From positions 1 to 40,000 of the forward strand of contig CAIXGY010000271.1 of assembly GCA_903919035.1 (NCBI GenBank): a stretch of 40,000 nt of DNA, in the 5' to 3' direction. The notes below the pieces were generated by a model. It saw only the letters and a list, made by a program, of their open reading frames with translations. It was not told the origin of the DNA and did not search any database. Positions 37,491-40,000 of the stretch are shown piece by piece. Numbering within the stretch: the stretch's first letter is position 1; each line of letters opens with the position of its first letter. This DNA comes from an uncultured Planctomycetaceae bacterium (GTDB taxonomy: Bacteria; Planctomycetota; Planctomycetia; Pirellulales; UBA1268). Both the position numbers and the translations under genes were made by a program.

Positions 37491-38393
37491 TCAACGAATC
37501 GGCACCAGCGGCGGCATCGCCGCGGGCGGAGATGCTGGCGTCGCGGGGATGGCCGGCTGGACCGGCTGCACGGACTGTCCGGGGATGGGTGCGATGGGCA
37601 CCGCGGTTGGCACCGACGCCTGCCGCGCTGGCTGTGGCTGCAGCGGACCGGGGGCGGGGCTCGTCGCGGGGGCCGGCACGGTCGCCGGCCGGCTCCGCGT
37701 ATTCAGGTCGTCGATCAGTTGCTTGACCTCGGGATGGAAGGCGAGCCCCCGTCCCTCGAAGACGTCGGCCGGCGTCACGCCGAACCGGCCATAAAGCATC
37801 GAATCGGCGTTGTGGTCGACGGAGAGATCGGCTCCGCCCAGCGACACGCCGAGAAACAGTCCGCGACTGCGCGCGTAGGAGTAGATCTCGGCGCCGAGCC
37901 GGGCGTCGGTGCCCGCGTTGGCCTGGCGGCCGATCGGCCCCAGGGCCACCGAGGCGTCCGCTCCGAGCGTCACCTTCTGCCCGTTGAGGATGCCCTGCAG
38001 GCTACGCGGCGTGGCGAAGATGAGCACGATGTCGGCAGCCTGCACGCCAGCCTGGAAGCCGAGACTGCCGCCCCCCATGGTCACCATGACGGGCGGGCTC
38101 CACGAGCGATCGGGGCGGCGCACCATGAGCACGCCCTTGCCGTAGTTGACGCCGAGGATGAATCCCCCCTTGATCATGTTGGGGAAGATCGCGATCCCCT
38201 CGGCCTTCTCGAGCATGGTTTCCGGAATGGATTCGATCTGGAGCCCGCTGAATTGGTCGAGCGCCTCCCGGGCGGACGTGACGGTCTGGATCTCTTGCGA
38301 GCCCCCCGTCAGCGCCGATTGCGCCAGCAGCGCGGGAGACCACGAGGCGGCGAGCAGCATGACGGCACTGCCGATCGAGCGGGTCAAACGCAT
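37491..38393 (-). CDS. SYLF (Ysc84/DUF500) domain protein, secreted, with Pro/Ala-rich C-terminal tail
   Basis: Signal peptide MRLTRSIGSAVMLLAASWSPALLAQ; ETMLEKAEGIAIFPNMIKGGFILGVNYGKGVLMVR; MGGGSLGFQAGVQAADIVLIF. AAAGGA-like SD upstream of 38393. Confidence 0.87.
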   Translation of the reverse strand: MRLTRSIGSAVMLLAASWSPALLAQSALTGGSQEIQTVTSAREALDQFSGLQIESIPETMLEKAEGIAIFPNMIKGGFILGVNYGKGVLMVRRPDRSWSPPVMVTMGGGSLGFQAGVQAADIVLIFATPRSLQGILNGQKVTLGADASVALGPIGRQANAGTDARLGAEIYSYARSRGLFLGVSLGGADLSVDHNADSMLYGRFGVTPADVFEGRGLAFHPEVKQLIDDLNTRSRPATVPAPATSPAPGPLQPQPARQASVPTAVPIAPIPGQSVQPVQPAIPATPASPPAAMPPLVPIR

Positions 38394-38578
38394 GGCGAAT
38401 CCTTTCACGCGAGTAACCGGCAGAGGGCCGGTATGCGAAAATCGTACTCCCGGAGGGGCAGGGCTGACGACCGCAATTCGGGCCTCACAACCGGGGCGCC
38501 GCGGGCGGCCGCCCTACCTTGCCGCCCTGCTCCGCGGTGGTAGCATCAGAGACCTGTCGCCTGTCGGCGACGGCACTC

Positions 38579-38662
38579 GCCCGAGTGGCGGAATTGGCAG
38601 ACGCGCAAGATTCAGGTTCTTGTCCAGGTAACTGGGTGGAGGTTCAAGTCCTCTCTCGGGCA
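38579..38662 (+). tRNA. tRNA-Leu (anticodon CAG)
   Basis: GCCCGAG acceptor pairs with CTCGGGC; D-arm TGGCGGAATTGGCAGACGC; anticodon arm CAAGA-TTCAGGT-TCTTG; variable arm; T-arm GGTTCAAGTCC. Confidence 0.95.
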
Positions 38663-38817
38663 TTGTGGCGGTAGGGATCCATCGGCCCGCCGCCCGCGAA
38701 CGCCGGCGGCGGATGAGCACGCCGCACAACGGCCGGGGTTCGATATCGGCCGGGGCCGCACGACCGTTTTACCCGGCGCATGGTTGCCGGTCGCCCCGCC
38801 GCCTGTAGGATTTCGGT

Positions 38818-38891
38818 GGGGCCGTAGCTCAGTTGGTTAGAGCATCGGACTTTTAATCCGTTGGTCCTGGGTTCGAGTCCCAGCGGCCCCA
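38818..38891 (+). tRNA. tRNA-Lys (anticodon TTT)
   Basis: GGGGCCG acceptor pairs with CGGCCCC; TAGCTCAGTTGGTTAGAGCA D-arm; anticodon loop CTTTTAA; T-arm CTGGGTTCGAGTCCCAG. Confidence 0.95.
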
Positions 38892-38952
38892 CTTCGTACC
38901 CCGAGCGGCGACGGCCACCGCCGTCTGGCCGCACCGGATGCGCCCCCTCCCG

Positions 38953-39078
38953 TCAGCCGCGGGCGCCAGGGCAGGTGGAAATCAGCAGCACGACGAAGCC
39001 GACGAACAGACCCATCGGTGAAAAGAGCGTCCGAAGAGCCGTGCGGCGGAACGGGACCGGGCTGGGGATCGGCGACAT
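38953..39078 (-). CDS. Putative small membrane protein (41 aa)
   Basis: MSPIPSPVPFRRTALRTLFSPMGLFVGFVVLLISTCPGARG: basic N-terminus and one hydrophobic stretch. Strong SD on the minus strand (AGTGAGGAGGCTC-ATG). Confidence 0.45.
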   Translation of the reverse strand: MSPIPSPVPFRRTALRTLFSPMGLFVGFVVLLISTCPGARG

Positions 39079-39088
39079 GAGAGCCTCC

Positions 39089-39331
39089 TCACTGTGGCAA
39101 CGGTGACGAACAGGGTTTGCTGTCGACGTGTACGGCACACGCGAGCAGCGGGATGGTCTGGACGACGGAATGCAAGTCGACGTCGACTCGCGTCAGGCGA
39201 GTGACATGATCGACAAGAACGCCGCCATCGGGAGGCTGCACATGAAGAGATCCGCTCTCGTAAGCCACCCGGATGCCCGGGGGGCACGTGAAACCGTCGA
39301 ACTGTTCCGGCTCATGAGCGGACTCCTGCAC
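39089..39331 (-). CDS. Possible small protein (80 aa), GTG start
   Basis: ORF ends just upstream of the SD of the 41-aa ORF. Codon third positions look G/C-rich. Start lacks an obvious SD. No recognised family. Confidence 0.3.
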   Translation of the reverse strand: MQESAHEPEQFDGFTCPPGIRVAYESGSLHVQPPDGGVLVDHVTRLTRVDVDLHSVVQTIPLLACAVHVDSKPCSSPLPQ

Positions 39332-39457
39332 ATGTCAACCAACGATGTTTCTGGCACGCGCCAAAAACGTCGCGACGAGGAAATGCATTCGCCGTGCCAC
39401 AACCACGCAGCCTCCCGGAATCGACAGGTTCGCCGTCGGCGTTCACCAGCGGGGCTT

Positions 39458-39474
39458 GTTTTTCAGGGAAAAAC
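39458..39474. repeat. Short perfect inverted repeat GTTTTTC-AGG-GAAAAAC
   Basis: 7-bp perfect arms, 3-nt loop; AT-rich stem within GC-rich DNA. Confidence 0.6.
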
Positions 39475-39529
39475 GCCGTCCGGCCCGGGGGGTTCGACGT
39501 GACCGACGGCGGGCATGGTTGATCCCGGT

Positions 39530-39588
39530 GGGGCGAATCGCTCCACCGCTGCTGGTCGCTGGGGACCAGCAGCGGAGCGATTCGCTCC
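39530..39588. repeat. Long imperfect inverted repeat / hairpin
   Basis: GGGGCGAATCGCTCC-ACC-GCTGCTGGTC pairs with GACCAGCAGCGGAGCGATTCGCTCC (about 25 bp stem, 3-nt bulge, one G.U-type pair); each arm contains a shorter palindrome (GGAGCGATTCGCTCC). Confidence 0.7.
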
Positions 39589-40000
39589 AGCAGCCACCCC
39601 AGGGCGACCGGCCTGAAGGCCGGGAACGCGGCCACGGCCCGCCGGGTCTTTATGCGGACCCCACGTGATCCTCGCGCGCAGGGAGGCATCTCGTCGGAAG
39701 CCGGCCTTTGGAGCCCAACCGGCTCGGGTCTGCCCACACCCTCGCGCCGGACGCTCGCTGCGTCCATCCTGGACTTCGCTCGCTCGGAGACGGCTGCGCT
39801 CCGGCATCCCTGCCTGCGCTTGCCGTCTACGCCGTCTCGCGGGGATGGGCAGACCCGATCCTTCCTCGATTCCGTGGGGCGAGGCGTGGGGGATGCCCGT
39901 GCCGTCGAGCCGGCGTTGCTGCCCGCGCTCCGCAATGCGTGCTGCGATTGGCCAGCATCGAGTGAGCGACGGGCACGACGCCCGTCGCGAACGTCCGAGC

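Noticed and set aside
39312-39935. 207-aa minus-strand ORF at the right end
   Set aside because: Crosses the long inverted repeat and repeat-like DNA; Arg/Ser/Pro-rich composition and no domain suggest an artefact.
1-40000. CRISPR arrays, rRNA genes, transposases, integrases
   Set aside because: None seen: no regularly spaced direct repeats, no rRNA-like conserved blocks, no transposase or integrase motifs in plausible ORFs.

Overview
This window is GC-rich and bacterial; the gene style suggests a planctomycete, but that is inference. Most of it is a large surface-polysaccharide (EPS/O-antigen-like) locus. From left to right it contains: (i) a CapE-CapF-CapG-like UDP-L-FucNAc pathway, a WbuB-like glycosyltransferase and an OafA/SGNH acyltransferase (187-6606); (ii) FkbM and class I methyltransferases; (iii) a minus-strand block with a hexapeptide acyltransferase and three glycosyltransferase or GT-like genes; (iv) an epimerase, four more glycosyltransferases and two separate AsnB-like amidotransferases; (v) a minus-strand block with two consecutive O-antigen polymerase/ligase-like membrane proteins, a canonical PglK/MsbA-like ABC flippase and a PglD/NeuD-like acetyltransferase; (vi) a secreted protein of unrecognised family; (vii) a GT4 gene followed by an ABC/HlyD/TolC-like tripartite module and a GT10 fucosyltransferase-like gene; (viii) a SYLF-domain protein, tRNA-Leu(CAG), tRNA-Lys(TTT), a possible pair of small ORFs, and a repeat/hairpin-rich, apparently non-coding end. 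The most unusual signal is the ABC protein at 31631-33256. It keeps Walker A and a Q-loop-like segment, but the signature, Walker B, catalytic Glu and H-switch are all degenerate, unlike the canonical ABC protein at 26031-27776. Functional assignments come from motif recognition only; no searches were run.
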